From: Ilumatobacteraceae bacterium | Lineage (GTDB): Bacteria; Actinomycetota; Acidimicrobiia; Acidimicrobiales; Ilumatobacteraceae | Assembly: GCA_017853385.1 (NCBI GenBank) | Contig: JAFMJR010000008.1 | Span: forward strand, 1 to 40,711 | Direction of reading: 5' to 3' | Length of the DNA: 40,711 nt | In this document: positions 24,331 through 33,549 of the stretch, piece after piece | Layout of the letters: every line of letters begins with the position of its first letter | How positions within the stretch are numbered: position 1 is the first letter of the stretch | Notes under the pieces: model-generated | What the model saw: the letters and a program-made list of their open reading frames with translations, nothing else | The model's database searches: none | Told to the model about the DNA's origin: nothing | Translations under genes and position numbers: made by a program

Positions 24331-27300
24331 TGGCGGACTCGTTCACCCATTTACACGTCCATACAGAATTTTCGATGCTCGACGGAGCGTCGCGACTAGA
24401 TGAACTTGTAGGCAAAGCAGCTGCGGAAGGTATGCCAGCACTTGGCATGACTGATCACGGCAACATGTACGGAGTTGTCGATTTTTACAAGCAGTGCAAA
24501 GAAAAGGGAATCAAACCCATCATTGGCACCGAGGCGTACATGGCGCACGAACATCGCTCAGAGCGACCATCACGTCGTGGGCGCATTGACGACACTGGAG
24601 GAGAAACCGAAGGTGGCGGGAAGGTGTACTACCACCTCACATTGCTGGCGGAGAACAATGTTGGTTACAAGAACCTCATCAAGTTGTCGAGCTTGGCATT
24701 TCTTGAAGGGTATTACTACCAGCCTCGGATGGACTGGGAATTGTTGCAGCGACATAGTGAGGGGATCATTGCAACAAGTGGTTGCTTGGGCGGTCATGTT
24801 CTGCAGCGACTAATGAAGGGTGATGTTTCAGGCGCCGAAACCTACGCAGGTCGTCTGCAAGATATTTTTGGTAAGGACAACTTCTTTATCGAAATTCAAG
24901 ATCACGGAATTGCTGAACAGCATCAGACCAATCCGCAACTTATTGAACTTGCGAAAAAAATTGGTGCACCATTACTTGCAACCAATGACACTCACTACAC
25001 GCACCGCGAAGACCACGAGGCACACGACGCATTGTTGTGCGTACAAACTGGCTGCACCATTGCCGATCCGAATCGGTTCAAATTCGAAGGAACCGAGCAT
25101 TATTTGAAATCAGCGCAAGAGATGCGTTATCTCTTCCGAGAAGTTCCAGCAGCTTGCGACAACACATTGTGGATTGCTGAACGTGCAGAAATTGATATTC
25201 CTTTCGGTAACTCGGTTTTGCCACACTTTCCAATTCCAGATGGATTCAAAGGTGATGGCGATTATCTACGAAACCTCACCTACAAGGGCGCGCACGAACG
25301 TTGGGGCGAAACGCTTCCCGAATCGGTAAAGCAACGCCTTGATTACGAGCTTGAAGTAATTGGAGGAATGGGCTTTAGTTCGTATTTCCTCATTGTGTGG
25401 GACCTCATTCGATACGCGCGTGAACAAGATATTCGCGTTGGTCCGGGTCGCGGTTCGGCTGCTGGTTGTGCGGTCGCGTATTGCTTGCGCATTACCGACC
25501 TTGATCCAATTAAGTACGACCTCATCTTCGAGCGATTCTTGAATCCAAGCCGCATTTCAATGCCCGATATCGACATGGACTTTGACTCGCGGTACCGCGA
25601 CCAAATGATTCGCTACGCCGCCGACAAATATGGGCGTGACCACGTTGCCCAAATCATCACGTTTGGAACGATCAAAGCGCGCAATGCCGTTCGCGATGCA
25701 GCTCGAGTGCTTGGGTATCCATACCCACTCGGTGACAAAATCGCCAAACTTATGCCGCCACTCGTCATGGGTCGCGATACGCCATTGAAGTATTGCTTTG
25801 AAGAAGACAGCAAACATAAGGCTGGCTTCCAAGCAGCTGCAGACTTACGTGCTTTGTGTGAGGTCGATTCAGACGTAAAGCGCATTGTTGATGTGGCTCG
25901 AGGACTTGAAGGATTGAAGCGCTCTGTTGGTATTCACGCAGCTGCCGTAGTTATTACCAAGGAGCCACTCACGGAGTATTTGCCCATTCAACGTAAGCCA
26001 GAACAAGGGCAATCACCTGAAGATGCTCCGGTGGTGACCCAGTACGAAATGCATGGCGTTGAAGACCTTGGCTTGCTCAAGATGGACATCTTGGGTCTTC
26101 GCAACCTTGACGTAATTTCCGATGCCAACGCGATGATTCGAAAGACCCGCGATGAGCGTTTTTCAATCGATGAAATTCCTATTGATGATAAAGCTACATA
26201 CGAGCTGTTGTCCCGTGGAGACACCATCGGGGTGTTCCAGTTGGAATCAACACAGATGCGGGCTCTATTGCGTTCGCTCATTCCCGAGCGGTTTGAAGAT
26301 TTGTCTGCTGTGCTGGCGTTGTATCGACCGGGCCCAATGAGCGCCAATATGCACAATGACTTTGCTGACTATAAAAACAGTCGCAAAAAGATTCAGTACT
26401 TCCATCCTGATGCCGCAGAAGTTTTGGGTGACACTTTTGGACTCATGATTTATCAAGAGAGCCTCATGCGAGTGTCGCAAAAGTTTGCAGGCTTTTCCAT
26501 GGCCGAAGCAGACAACTTGCGTAAAGCCTGCGGTAAAAAAATTCCAGAAAAAATGGAAGAGGCACGTGGCAGCTTTGTGGCTGGATGTGCGAACACAGGT
26601 TATGGAGTAGATCTTGGTGAGGAATTATTTGACACCATCGTGAAGTTTGCCGACTACGCATTCGCGAAAAGCCATGCGTACGGATATGGATTGATTTCGT
26701 ATCAAACTGCGTATCTCAAGGCTCACTATCCAGTGGAATACATGGCGTGTTTGCTCACCAGCGTGAAAGCAAACTATGAAAAGGCCGCTGTGTATCTTTC
26801 TGATGCACGCACAAGTGGAATCACTGTTCTCACGCCAGACATCAATCGCTCTGGTGTCAACTTTGAACCAGTGATTAACTCTGATGAGCGACAGATCGCT
26901 TTTGGACTAAGTGCCATTCGCAATGTTGGTGAAGGACTTGTGCGTCAAATCATTGAACACCGCGATGCTCACGGTCCGTTTGAGTCGTTCTATGACTTTG
27001 CCGAACGCGTGCCTGAGCAAGCATTGAACAAACGAACTATTGAGTCGCTCATCAAGGCGGGAGCCTTCGACAAGTTGGGTCATCCGCGTAAGGGCCTTCT
27101 GCAAGTCTTTGAATCAATCATTGACAACACCATGGTTCGCCGACGCGAGCGAGACCAAGGAGTAATGAGTCTGTTTGGCGACTTGGGTGAAGAGACCGAA
27201 GGGTTTTCGGAGCGTCAAAATATTCCAGATTTGCAATTCGATAAGACTGAACAATTGAAATTTGAAAAAGAGATGCTTGGTCTGTATGTCTCTGATCACC

Positions 27301-27857
27301 CGCTTATGGGCATCGAAGGTGCGTTGCGGCGTCGGGTTGACTGCTCAATACCCGAGGCTCTTGAACGCGATGATGGTGCATTCATCGTGATTGGTGGAAT
27401 CATCAATGGTCTTTCGCGAAAGTACACGCGTAAGGGCGATCAAATGGCAACATTCCAATTGGAAGACTTGCAAGGTTCGGTGGAAGTCACCTTGTTCCCC
27501 AAGACATTGCAAAAATTTGGCCATCAACTCGCTGATGACATTTTGGTATCAGTGCGAGGACGTCTTGATCGCCGAGACGACAGCCGGATTGGTTTCATGG
27601 CTATGGACATCACGGTTCTCGAGGGTCTGCGGGCCTTTCAGGATTCCCTGCATCTCAAGATTGCGGCACAGGTGTTGTCTGAATCAACTATCGAATCGTT
27701 GAAGGCAACATTGCTTGAGTATCCAGGAACATCGCCAGTGTTTTTGCATCTCGGTCCCGAAAACGTTCTCCGATTGAGCTCTGAGTTCAATGTCAACGTT
27801 GATCGGGCCATTGGGGTACTGCGAACGGAGTTTGGCGAAAACGCCTATATCGAGTAA
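24330..27857 (+). CDS. dnaE: DNA polymerase III alpha subunit DnaE
   Basis: This is the replicative polymerase subunit. The 1175-residue protein has an N-terminal PHP domain (HLHVHTEFSMLDGA, MTDHGNMYG) with its histidines kept, the palm motif P412-D413-I-D415-M-D-F-D with catalytic aspartates, GRGSAAG, the SVGIHAAAVVI segment, the third-aspartate region LLKMDILGLRNLD, a tandem helix-hairpin-helix, and an OB fold near residues 1010-1090. Length and PHP fit DnaE1 of Actinobacteria. ATG 24330 shares a base with the bpa stop, so the two are coupled. Confidence 0.96.
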   Translation: MADSFTHLHVHTEFSMLDGASRLDELVGKAAAEGMPALGMTDHGNMYGVVDFYKQCKEKGIKPIIGTEAYMAHEHRSERPSRRGRIDDTGGETEGGGKVYYHLTLLAENNVGYKNLIKLSSLAFLEGYYYQPRMDWELLQRHSEGIIATSGCLGGHVLQRLMKGDVSGAETYAGRLQDIFGKDNFFIEIQDHGIAEQHQTNPQLIELAKKIGAPLLATNDTHYTHREDHEAHDALLCVQTGCTIADPNRFKFEGTEHYLKSAQEMRYLFREVPAACDNTLWIAERAEIDIPFGNSVLPHFPIPDGFKGDGDYLRNLTYKGAHERWGETLPESVKQRLDYELEVIGGMGFSSYFLIVWDLIRYAREQDIRVGPGRGSAAGCAVAYCLRITDLDPIKYDLIFERFLNPSRISMPDIDMDFDSRYRDQMIRYAADKYGRDHVAQIITFGTIKARNAVRDAARVLGYPYPLGDKIAKLMPPLVMGRDTPLKYCFEEDSKHKAGFQAAADLRALCEVDSDVKRIVDVARGLEGLKRSVGIHAAAVVITKEPLTEYLPIQRKPEQGQSPEDAPVVTQYEMHGVEDLGLLKMDILGLRNLDVISDANAMIRKTRDERFSIDEIPIDDKATYELLSRGDTIGVFQLESTQMRALLRSLIPERFEDLSAVLALYRPGPMSANMHNDFADYKNSRKKIQYFHPDAAEVLGDTFGLMIYQESLMRVSQKFAGFSMAEADNLRKACGKKIPEKMEEARGSFVAGCANTGYGVDLGEELFDTIVKFADYAFAKSHAYGYGLISYQTAYLKAHYPVEYMACLLTSVKANYEKAAVYLSDARTSGITVLTPDINRSGVNFEPVINSDERQIAFGLSAIRNVGEGLVRQIIEHRDAHGPFESFYDFAERVPEQALNKRTIESLIKAGAFDKLGHPRKGLLQVFESIIDNTMVRRRERDQGVMSLFGDLGEETEGFSERQNIPDLQFDKTEQLKFEKEMLGLYVSDHPLMGIEGALRRRVDCSIPEALERDDGAFIVIGGIINGLSRKYTRKGDQMATFQLEDLQGSVEVTLFPKTLQKFGHQLADDILVSVRGRLDRRDDSRIGFMAMDITVLEGLRAFQDSLHLKIAAQVLSESTIESLKATLLEYPGTSPVFLHLGPENVLRLSSEFNVNVDRAIGVLRTEFGENAYIE

Positions 27858-27916
27858 CTATTTGCATCGCAGTAGGCATTGCGACATTGACCCGTCGCAA
27901 ACGCCAATTTTGCTGG

Positions 27917-27922
27917 CAGACT
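27917..27922 (+). promoter_or_regulatory. Possible -10 element, unrecognised gene
   Basis: CAGACT ends 6 nt before ATG 27929; it deviates at the first base from TAnnnT. Confidence 0.3.
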
Positions 27923-27928
27923 GTAGGC

Positions 27929-28594
27929 ATGTCGGTTGAGGTTGAAACGCGAGATTGTGCGTCCCTTACAGAAACCGAACTTGAAGAATTGGCGGCCATG
28001 GGTGGCTACTTTTCGTTAGAAGCCATCACCAAGGCAAAAGAGGACTGGGTACTTTTTACTAGCGCCAAGATCAGCGGAAAAGTACACGGATTTACCTTCT
28101 CCACGCTTGAACGCATTGGTGGCACACCTTGTGTGCTGCTTGGAATGATGAGTGTGAAGCGGACACCAAAGCGAGATTCAATTCTCAAAGGCCTCATGAC
28201 CGAGGCATATCACCGTGCATTGATGGCGTTTCCTGATGAAGATGTTGTTGTTGGCTCACGTTTCCTAAGCGCAGACGGCTTGGAATCGTTTAAAGCATTG
28301 ACTGAGATGATTCCTCGTCCAGGTCATCGCGCAGTTGGCGAAGAGCGAGCATGGGGGAAACGACTCGCTCGACGTTTCGGCGTGGAAGCCACTTACGACG
28401 AACAAAGTTTTATCGTTAAATCAAATGGGCATAGCGGTTTTCTTGATCACGAATCAACGAAGCCGGAAAAAGTGAACCCTGACGTAGCGGCTCAATTCAA
28501 AGGCGTTACGAAGTCGAAGGGTGGAGTACTCATTGTTCATGGTTGGACCATGGCTGAGTCACTTGCCAAGCTTGGCAAACTCGAAAAGCACTAA
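27929..28594 (+). CDS. Conserved-looking protein of unknown function
   Basis: I do not recognise this 221-residue protein. It has no signal peptide or membrane helix and a mixed alpha/beta composition. Alternating strand-like stretches (DWVLFTSAKISGKVHGFTFSTLERIGGTPCVLLGMMSV) followed by a helix and DVVVGSRFL recall a GNAT-type fold, without a clear acetyl-CoA loop; this is a guess. The C-terminal 70 residues are lysine-rich. ATG 27929 is chosen over a TTG at 27887, which adds 14 residues with R/K/Q/C/W content unlike the rest. It lies between dnaE and a nitroreductase gene. Confidence 0.7.
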   Translation: MSVEVETRDCASLTETELEELAAMGGYFSLEAITKAKEDWVLFTSAKISGKVHGFTFSTLERIGGTPCVLLGMMSVKRTPKRDSILKGLMTEAYHRALMAFPDEDVVVGSRFLSADGLESFKALTEMIPRPGHRAVGEERAWGKRLARRFGVEATYDEQSFIVKSNGHSGFLDHESTKPEKVNPDVAAQFKGVTKSKGGVLIVHGWTMAESLAKLGKLEKH

Positions 28595-28605
28595 CGGATA
28601 TCGCG

Positions 28606-29205
28606 GTGGAATTCACCGAACTTGTTCGTGCGCGGCGAATGACGCGAGCATTTACAAGCGAACCAATTCCCGCATCTGCGCTCACTGAATTGTTTGATCT
28701 TGCGCTGCGGTCGCCTTCCGCAGGCAAGACCCAGGGAACTCATTTCGTGGTGTTGCAAGGTGTAGATAAGGATGCGTTCTGGAATGACACATTGCCGCAA
28801 GAAAAGCGCGAGTCATTTCGTTGGCAGCAATTGTTGGACGCCAACGTAATTATTTTGCCATGTGTAGACCCTCAGGCCTATGTCGATCGCTATTCGGAAA
28901 GCGATAAGTCTGCTACCGGTTTGGGTACGACAATTAATGCATGGCCTACACCGTATTGGACAGTAGATGGATCGTTTGCTGTGATGACGTTGTTGCTCGC
29001 TGCACAGGATGCTGGTCTTGGCGCGTTGTTCTTTGCTGTCTTTAACGGCGAGGAAGCCTTGCGAAAGCGATTGGGGATTCCAGATGGAATTCAAATGCTT
29101 GGCGCTGTGGCATTAGGACATCCAGCTGAAAAACAAGAAAAAGGTCGAAGTGCAAGTCGTTCGCGAAAGAAACAAAGCGAAGTTGTGCACCACTCGCGGT
29201 GGTAG
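28606..29205 (+). CDS. Nitroreductase family protein
   Basis: The 199-residue protein belongs to the FMN-dependent nitroreductase fold: the N-terminal RARRMTRAFTSEPIP with FMN-phosphate-binding arginines, LRSPSAGKTQGTHFVVL, and the C-terminal DAGLGALFFAVFNGEEALRKRLGIPDGIQ followed by GAVALGHPAE. An NAD(P)H or F420H2 electron donor is possible; the substrate is unknown. The tail after residue about 178 is rich in S, R and K. GTG 28606 begins 11 nt after the previous stop. Its end lies 6 bp from the stop of the opposing DUF255 gene. Confidence 0.88.
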   Translation: MEFTELVRARRMTRAFTSEPIPASALTELFDLALRSPSAGKTQGTHFVVLQGVDKDAFWNDTLPQEKRESFRWQQLLDANVIILPCVDPQAYVDRYSESDKSATGLGTTINAWPTPYWTVDGSFAVMTLLLAAQDAGLGALFFAVFNGEEALRKRLGIPDGIQMLGAVALGHPAEKQEKGRSASRSRKKQSEVVHHSRW

Positions 29206-29211
29206 CAATTT

Positions 29212-31206
29212 CTAGGCGAGCGCTGCTCGCAAAGTTTCCACAAACTCAACAGCGGATTCAGCTGGCTTCAAGCATGCGTATTCTCTACACACATACGCCC
29301 TGTTGGCATTTCGTTCTGTCCACAATGGGGAGTCGTATGACTCGCCCCACGCAATCACGATGGTGGGCAACCATCTCTTACGCAGTTCTGCAAGCATGTT
29401 TTGCTGATCTCCAGGAAGTGCTACTTCGGTAATGCCTGCATGACGCAAATGCACTGCAGATAATAAATTGCCAAATGCGGTGGGCGCGCTAGTTGTGATG
29501 CGGGCAAGTAGACGCAAGATTTGGTCTGCGTGCTCTGTGTAGCGACCATTCCCGGTGAGTGCACCAAGCCTGTATAACGCAACTGCTGCGGTGGAGTTTG
29601 CCGATGGGGTTGCATTGTCCATGACATCTTTTTGGCGAACGATGAGTTGCTCTCCGTTTTGCGGAGTAGTGAACAAGCCGCCATTCACGGCATCCCAACA
29701 TTGTGTGAGCATTTCGTCTGCGGCTTCTTGGGCATAGGTGATCCAGCGGGCCTGTCCGCTTGCTTCGGAAAGACGTGTGAAGGCGTCAACCAACTGTGCA
29801 AGGTCTGCGGCAAGTGCGTGATGTCGAGCCTGAGGCGAGCCGCCTTCTTGCCAACTGCGCAGCCACGAACCAGTTGTTGTGCGCAATTGTGTCACCAAAA
29901 ATTCACCATTTCGTATAGCTGCCTGCAACCATTTGGGGGAGTCAAAGACAAATGCTGCTTCGGCAAGAGTGGACAGCATCATTGCGTTCCACTCTGTAAG
30001 TACTTTGTCGTCTAATAGCGGACGTGCTCGCAAGTTTCGGTGGCTGAAGAGTATTTCACGCGCTCGTTCAATTTGCGGTGGTCGGACTAAATCGCCGCGA
30101 TGGTGTAATCGAGCTGGAATGTTTGCCCCTTCAAAATTTCCTTCAGAGGTTATTTCGTACCATTCAAGAGCTGGTGCAACAAGTTCGGCGGGGAGCACGC
30201 GCATGAATTCTTCTTTGCTCCAGACGTAGAAATGGCCTTCATGACTGTGTCCTGATTCATTGAGTGAGTCTGCGTCCTCTGCGCTAAAGAAACCGCCGTT
30301 TGCATGTGTGAGATCACGAAGCACATATTCGATGATTTCATGAGCAATTTGCTTCCAGGTTTCGTTGCCAAACAAAACGCCAGCATGCAAATATGTGCGC
30401 GCGAGTAACGCTTGGTCGTACAGCATTTTTTCAAAATGGGGAACTAGCCACTTCTCGTCGACGCTGTAGCGAGAAAATCCGCCACCAATGTGGTCGTACA
30501 TTCCGCCACTCGCCATGGCATCCAGAGACGTTTTCACAATTGACTCGAGTTCTGAGTCTTCGCCGGCAAGTAACTGGCGCAAGAGCACCTCAATGTTCAT
30601 CGTGCTTGGGAACTTTGGTGCCTTGCCAAATCCGCCCCAAGCAGAGTCAAAATTGTTTTTCAATTGCGACACGGCCAGATCAAATGTGGAGTATTCGGCA
30701 ATCGCCGAGTTCTGCTCAATTTTTGCCGTTCGCTCAAGTGCTTCCATGAGCGCATCAATGTTGTTATTAATGTCATCGCGGCGATTCTGCCAAGCGTCTG
30801 TAATCGCGTTCATTAATTGCAAAAACGATGGCTTCGGAAAATATGTGCCACCAAAGAAAGGCTTTCCATCAGGTGAGAGAAAGACGGTCATCGGCCATCC
30901 ACCTCTTCCGGTCATTGCCTGCACTGCATCCATGTAAATGGCATCAACATCTGGGCGCTCTTCGCGATCCACTTTCACATTGACAAACAAGTTGTTCATC
31001 ACCTGAGCAACTTCGTTGTCTTCAAAACATTCGTGTGCCATGACATGGCACCAATGGCATGCCGAATAGCCAACTGAAAGCAAGATTGGCACATTTCGTT
31101 CACGTGCGGTTGCAAACGCTTCGTCGCCCCAAGGAAACCAGTCCACTGGGTTGTCAGCGTGTTGGCGCAAATATGGACTTGTTTGCGAAGCCAGTCTGTT
31201 AGTCAT
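29212..31206 (-). CDS. DUF255 thioredoxin-domain protein (YyaL/SSP411 family)
   Basis: The 664-residue protein has an N-terminal thioredoxin-like domain that opens with the family signature ([19 protein letters not shown]) and contains C50-H-W-C53, then [11 protein letters not shown] and [23 protein letters not shown]. The rest is an (alpha/alpha) toroid of the glycosidase or N-acylglucosamine epimerase type. The biochemical role of the family is unsettled. Length is normal. ATG 31206 agrees with the conserved N-terminus. It follows the subtilase gene by 18 nt. Confidence 0.93.
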   Translation of the reverse strand: MTNRLASQTSPYLRQHADNPVDWFPWGDEAFATARERNVPILLSVGYSACHWCHVMAHECFEDNEVAQVMNNLFVNVKVDREERPDVDAIYMDAVQAMTGRGGWPMTVFLSPDGKPFFGGTYFPKPSFLQLMNAITDAWQNRRDDINNNIDALMEALERTAKIEQNSAIAEYSTFDLAVSQLKNNFDSAWGGFGKAPKFPSTMNIEVLLRQLLAGEDSELESIVKTSLDAMASGGMYDHIGGGFSRYSVDEKWLVPHFEKMLYDQALLARTYLHAGVLFGNETWKQIAHEIIEYVLRDLTHANGGFFSAEDADSLNESGHSHEGHFYVWSKEEFMRVLPAELVAPALEWYEITSEGNFEGANIPARLHHRGDLVRPPQIERAREILFSHRNLRARPLLDDKVLTEWNAMMLSTLAEAAFVFDSPKWLQAAIRNGEFLVTQLRTTTGSWLRSWQEGGSPQARHHALAADLAQLVDAFTRLSEASGQARWITYAQEAADEMLTQCWDAVNGGLFTTPQNGEQLIVRQKDVMDNATPSANSTAAVALYRLGALTGNGRYTEHADQILRLLARITTSAPTAFGNLLSAVHLRHAGITEVALPGDQQNMLAELRKRWLPTIVIAWGESYDSPLWTERNANRAYVCREYACLKPAESAVEFVETLRAALA

Positions 31207-31214
31207 GAAGAATA

Positions 31215-31220
31215 AATGTA
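31215..31220 (-). promoter_or_regulatory. Predicted -10 element for the DUF255 gene
   Basis: On the minus strand TACATT ends 8 nt before ATG 31206, in the 18-nt gap after the subtilase stop. No Shine-Dalgarno is present. Confidence 0.45.
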
Positions 31221-31224
31221 TGCG

Positions 31225-32724
31225 TTAAGAAACTGTGACATCACCAACAATGGTGAGTCTCGGGTATGGAGAACGTGCTGCCACGGTCATTCGAATAGTG
31301 CAGATGGTCTGGATCGAAGGTGCAATCAGCCTCGAACCGGTGATCTTGCATGAACCATTCAGCACCTTATAGGTACGTGTTCCAAGCGAGGTGCTGCCAA
31401 AGATTTTTGACATTGACGTAGAAGTTCCCGTTGTAACGGAGTTGGAGATCTTCCAGATCATAAAAAATGGTCCAACAGTTGTAGATAGCGCGAATTGATT
31501 TGCACCTGATCGCGAATACGTGATGCCAACGCGAATGGTTTTTCTGGCATCAGCCTTCGTGGTGGTGTAGGTACGAGAATTTGCACTTGTGATGCGAATG
31601 CAATCGGCGGGAATAGTTGCTGTCGCTGGCCCTTCTGCCGTGCAACGAAACCAGTTCACGCTGACCACATTTTGAATGCTGTCAAGATTGGCGATGAGCT
31701 TTTCGCCCACATGACCTACAGCAGCAATTTTTGGTGCAGCAACTGGGGGGAAGAGGCGTTGTAGTTCTGCAATCGCAGCCACCATGTTGACTAGTCCGAA
31801 TCCAAAAGATGTATCTCGCCCTGGCTCGCCAATGTCGGTTGCTGTACGAATCAAAATGTCGCGTACTTGGGCATTGGTAATTCGTGGTTCTGCAGCAAAG
31901 AGCAAGGCAGCTGCACCTGCAACAAATCCTGCAGCCATACTGGTGCCACTCAGTGATAGGTAGTCACCTTTGGCTGTTGAAACGATGCTTGTGCCCGGTG
32001 CGGCGAGATCGATGTAGTCGCCACGCTGGTCAAATGACGTTACGGAGTTAGCAGTATCAACAGCGGTAACGGCAATTGTGAGATCTAATGAGGCAGGCCA
32101 TTTTGGCTTATCGTTTGCGCCACCGTTGCCTGCTGCCGCAATTACAAGTGCGCCTTTGTCGGTGGCATATTGAATCGCTTGGGTGAGGCTTGGGCTTTCC
32201 GTTGTTCCGCCGAGTGAAAGATTGATTACCTTGGCGCCATTGTCTGCTGCATAGCGAACTCCTGCTGCAACATCGCGAGCGTCGCCCTGACCGGCTTGGT
32301 CTAACACCTGAATTGGAAGAATTTTTGCGTTCGGTGCAACCCCTGATCCACCGATGCCATTGTTTGCGGCCGCAGCGATGATGCCGGCAACGTGTGTGCC
32401 ATGTCCGCCTGTGTCAAGGTCGGTTCCATCTTGTGTTTCGACTGCACCAAAAATGGATTTACCAGGCAGCAAATTTTGTGCAAGGTCTGGGTGCGGCCCG
32501 CTTCCACTGTCTACAACTGCAACGATCACATTGACACCAGTAGTAGTGGACCATGCGCGATCAGCACCAATTGCAAACAATCCCCACTGTTGTCCGAGTA
32601 ACGGGTCAGCACCTGCAGCACTAGCTGACGCAGGAGCAATGAGTGTGACCGCAAAGGTTGTTGTCAGCGTGGCGGCAACAAGAGCAGAAAGACTTACTGC
32701 AAGGGAGAGGAATCGTTTACGCAA
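31225..32724 (-). CDS. Secreted S8 family serine protease (subtilase)
   Basis: The 499-residue protein starts with a signal peptide (basic MRKR, hydrophobic core, PASASAAG cleavage region near residue 36). The mature part goes straight into the peptidase domain: catalytic D72 (VVDSGSG), H108 (GGHGTHVAG), the AAGNGG oxyanion region and S262 (LSGTSMAAG). No pro-domain is visible. From about residue 330 to the end there is a beta-rich extension with cysteines, probably one or two Ig-like domains, of unknown binding. It is expected outside the cell. The TTG start is the only one that keeps the signal peptide; it lies 11 nt after the fabI stop. Confidence 0.92.
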   Translation of the reverse strand: MRKRFLSLAVSLSALVAATLTTTFAVTLIAPASASAAGADPLLGQQWGLFAIGADRAWSTTTGVNVIVAVVDSGSGPHPDLAQNLLPGKSIFGAVETQDGTDLDTGGHGTHVAGIIAAAANNGIGGSGVAPNAKILPIQVLDQAGQGDARDVAAGVRYAADNGAKVINLSLGGTTESPSLTQAIQYATDKGALVIAAAGNGGANDKPKWPASLDLTIAVTAVDTANSVTSFDQRGDYIDLAAPGTSIVSTAKGDYLSLSGTSMAAGFVAGAAALLFAAEPRITNAQVRDILIRTATDIGEPGRDTSFGFGLVNMVAAIAELQRLFPPVAAPKIAAVGHVGEKLIANLDSIQNVVSVNWFRCTAEGPATATIPADCIRITSANSRTYTTTKADARKTIRVGITYSRSGANQFALSTTVGPFFMIWKISNSVTTGTSTSMSKIFGSTSLGTRTYKVLNGSCKITGSRLIAPSIQTICTIRMTVAARSPYPRLTIVGDVTVS

Positions 32725-32735
32725 GTAATATTTGT

Positions 32736-33503
32736 CTACACGCCCATTGCGTGGAAGCCACCGTCGACGTGAATAATTTCAGCGGTTGTTGAAGGAAACC
32801 AGTCCGACAACATGGCTACACACGTGCGAGCAACGGCACTTGAATCATTGACATCCCAGCCAAGCGGGGCGCGATCGTCCCATACGTCTTCAAACTTTTG
32901 AAAACCAGGAATCGACTTTGCAGCCATGGTGCGAATTGGCCCAGCGGCAACAAGGTTGCAACGAATTTGCTTGCTGCCAAGCTCTTTCGCAAGATAACGG
33001 TTGGTTGATTCAAGCGCAGCTTTAGCAACGCCCATCCAGTTGTAGGCAGGCCAAGCAACTGTGTTATCGAAATCGAGTCCAACAATCGTTCCGCCGTCGG
33101 TCATGAGCGGAACAAACGAATCGGCAAGAGTCTTAAGCGAGTAGGCGGAAATTTGCATAGCGATTGATACGTCCGACCATTGCGCAGCCATGAAGTCATC
33201 GCCGAGGCAAACTGCGGGGGCAAACCCAATGGCGTGTAAGACGCCATCAACGCGGCCAAGATGTGCTTTTGCTGCTTCGCGGGCTGAAACAATGTGTTCG
33301 TCAACGGTGACGTCAAATTCAACAACTTTGATGTCTGTGCTGAGCTTGCGTGCGGTCCGTTCGGTGATTGATAAGCCACGTCCGGCACCAGTTAAGAGGA
33401 CATTTGCACCTTGCTCAAGTGCGAGTTTGGCCACTCCATAGGCGAGCGATGCATCGGTAAGCACGCCAGTGACCACAATGTTCTTTCCATCCAAAATTCC
33501 CAT
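32736..33503 (-). CDS. fabI: Enoyl-[acyl-carrier-protein] reductase (FabI/InhA type)
   Basis: This NADH-dependent reductase completes each cycle of fatty acid elongation (type II FAS). The 255-residue short-chain dehydrogenase starts MGILDGKNIVVTGVLTD, has the HAIGFAP segment, the catalytic Y154-x6-K161 pair (PAYNWMGVAK), AAGPIRTMA and a terminal HVDGGFHAMG. It resembles mycobacterial InhA (YNWM-VAK, NLVAAGPIRT, WD-RAP-GW), but the stretch between GPIRT and WDDRAP is about 10 residues shorter than I recall for InhA, where it forms the long-chain substrate loop. A longer frame upstream overlaps npdG; ATG 33503 fits the family N-terminus and a leaderless promoter. Confidence 0.94.
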   Translation of the reverse strand: MGILDGKNIVVTGVLTDASLAYGVAKLALEQGANVLLTGAGRGLSITERTARKLSTDIKVVEFDVTVDEHIVSAREAAKAHLGRVDGVLHAIGFAPAVCLGDDFMAAQWSDVSIAMQISAYSLKTLADSFVPLMTDGGTIVGLDFDNTVAWPAYNWMGVAKAALESTNRYLAKELGSKQIRCNLVAAGPIRTMAAKSIPGFQKFEDVWDDRAPLGWDVNDSSAVARTCVAMLSDWFPSTTAEIIHVDGGFHAMGV

Positions 33504-33510
33504 GCCTATG

Positions 33511-33516
33511 ACCGTA
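33511..33516 (-). promoter_or_regulatory. Predicted -10 element for fabI
   Basis: On the minus strand TACGGT ends 7 nt before ATG 33503, supporting that start and a leaderless mRNA. Confidence 0.5.
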
Positions 33517-33536
33517 GTTCCCGAGCGTGGTTTGTG

Positions 33537-33542
33537 TAAGGC
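33537..33542 (+). promoter_or_regulatory. Weak -10 candidate for npdG
   Basis: TAAGGC ends 7 nt before ATG 33550, but the last base is not T. The two divergent promoters would share the 46-bp gap. Confidence 0.25.
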
Positions 33543-33549
33543 TTCACGT

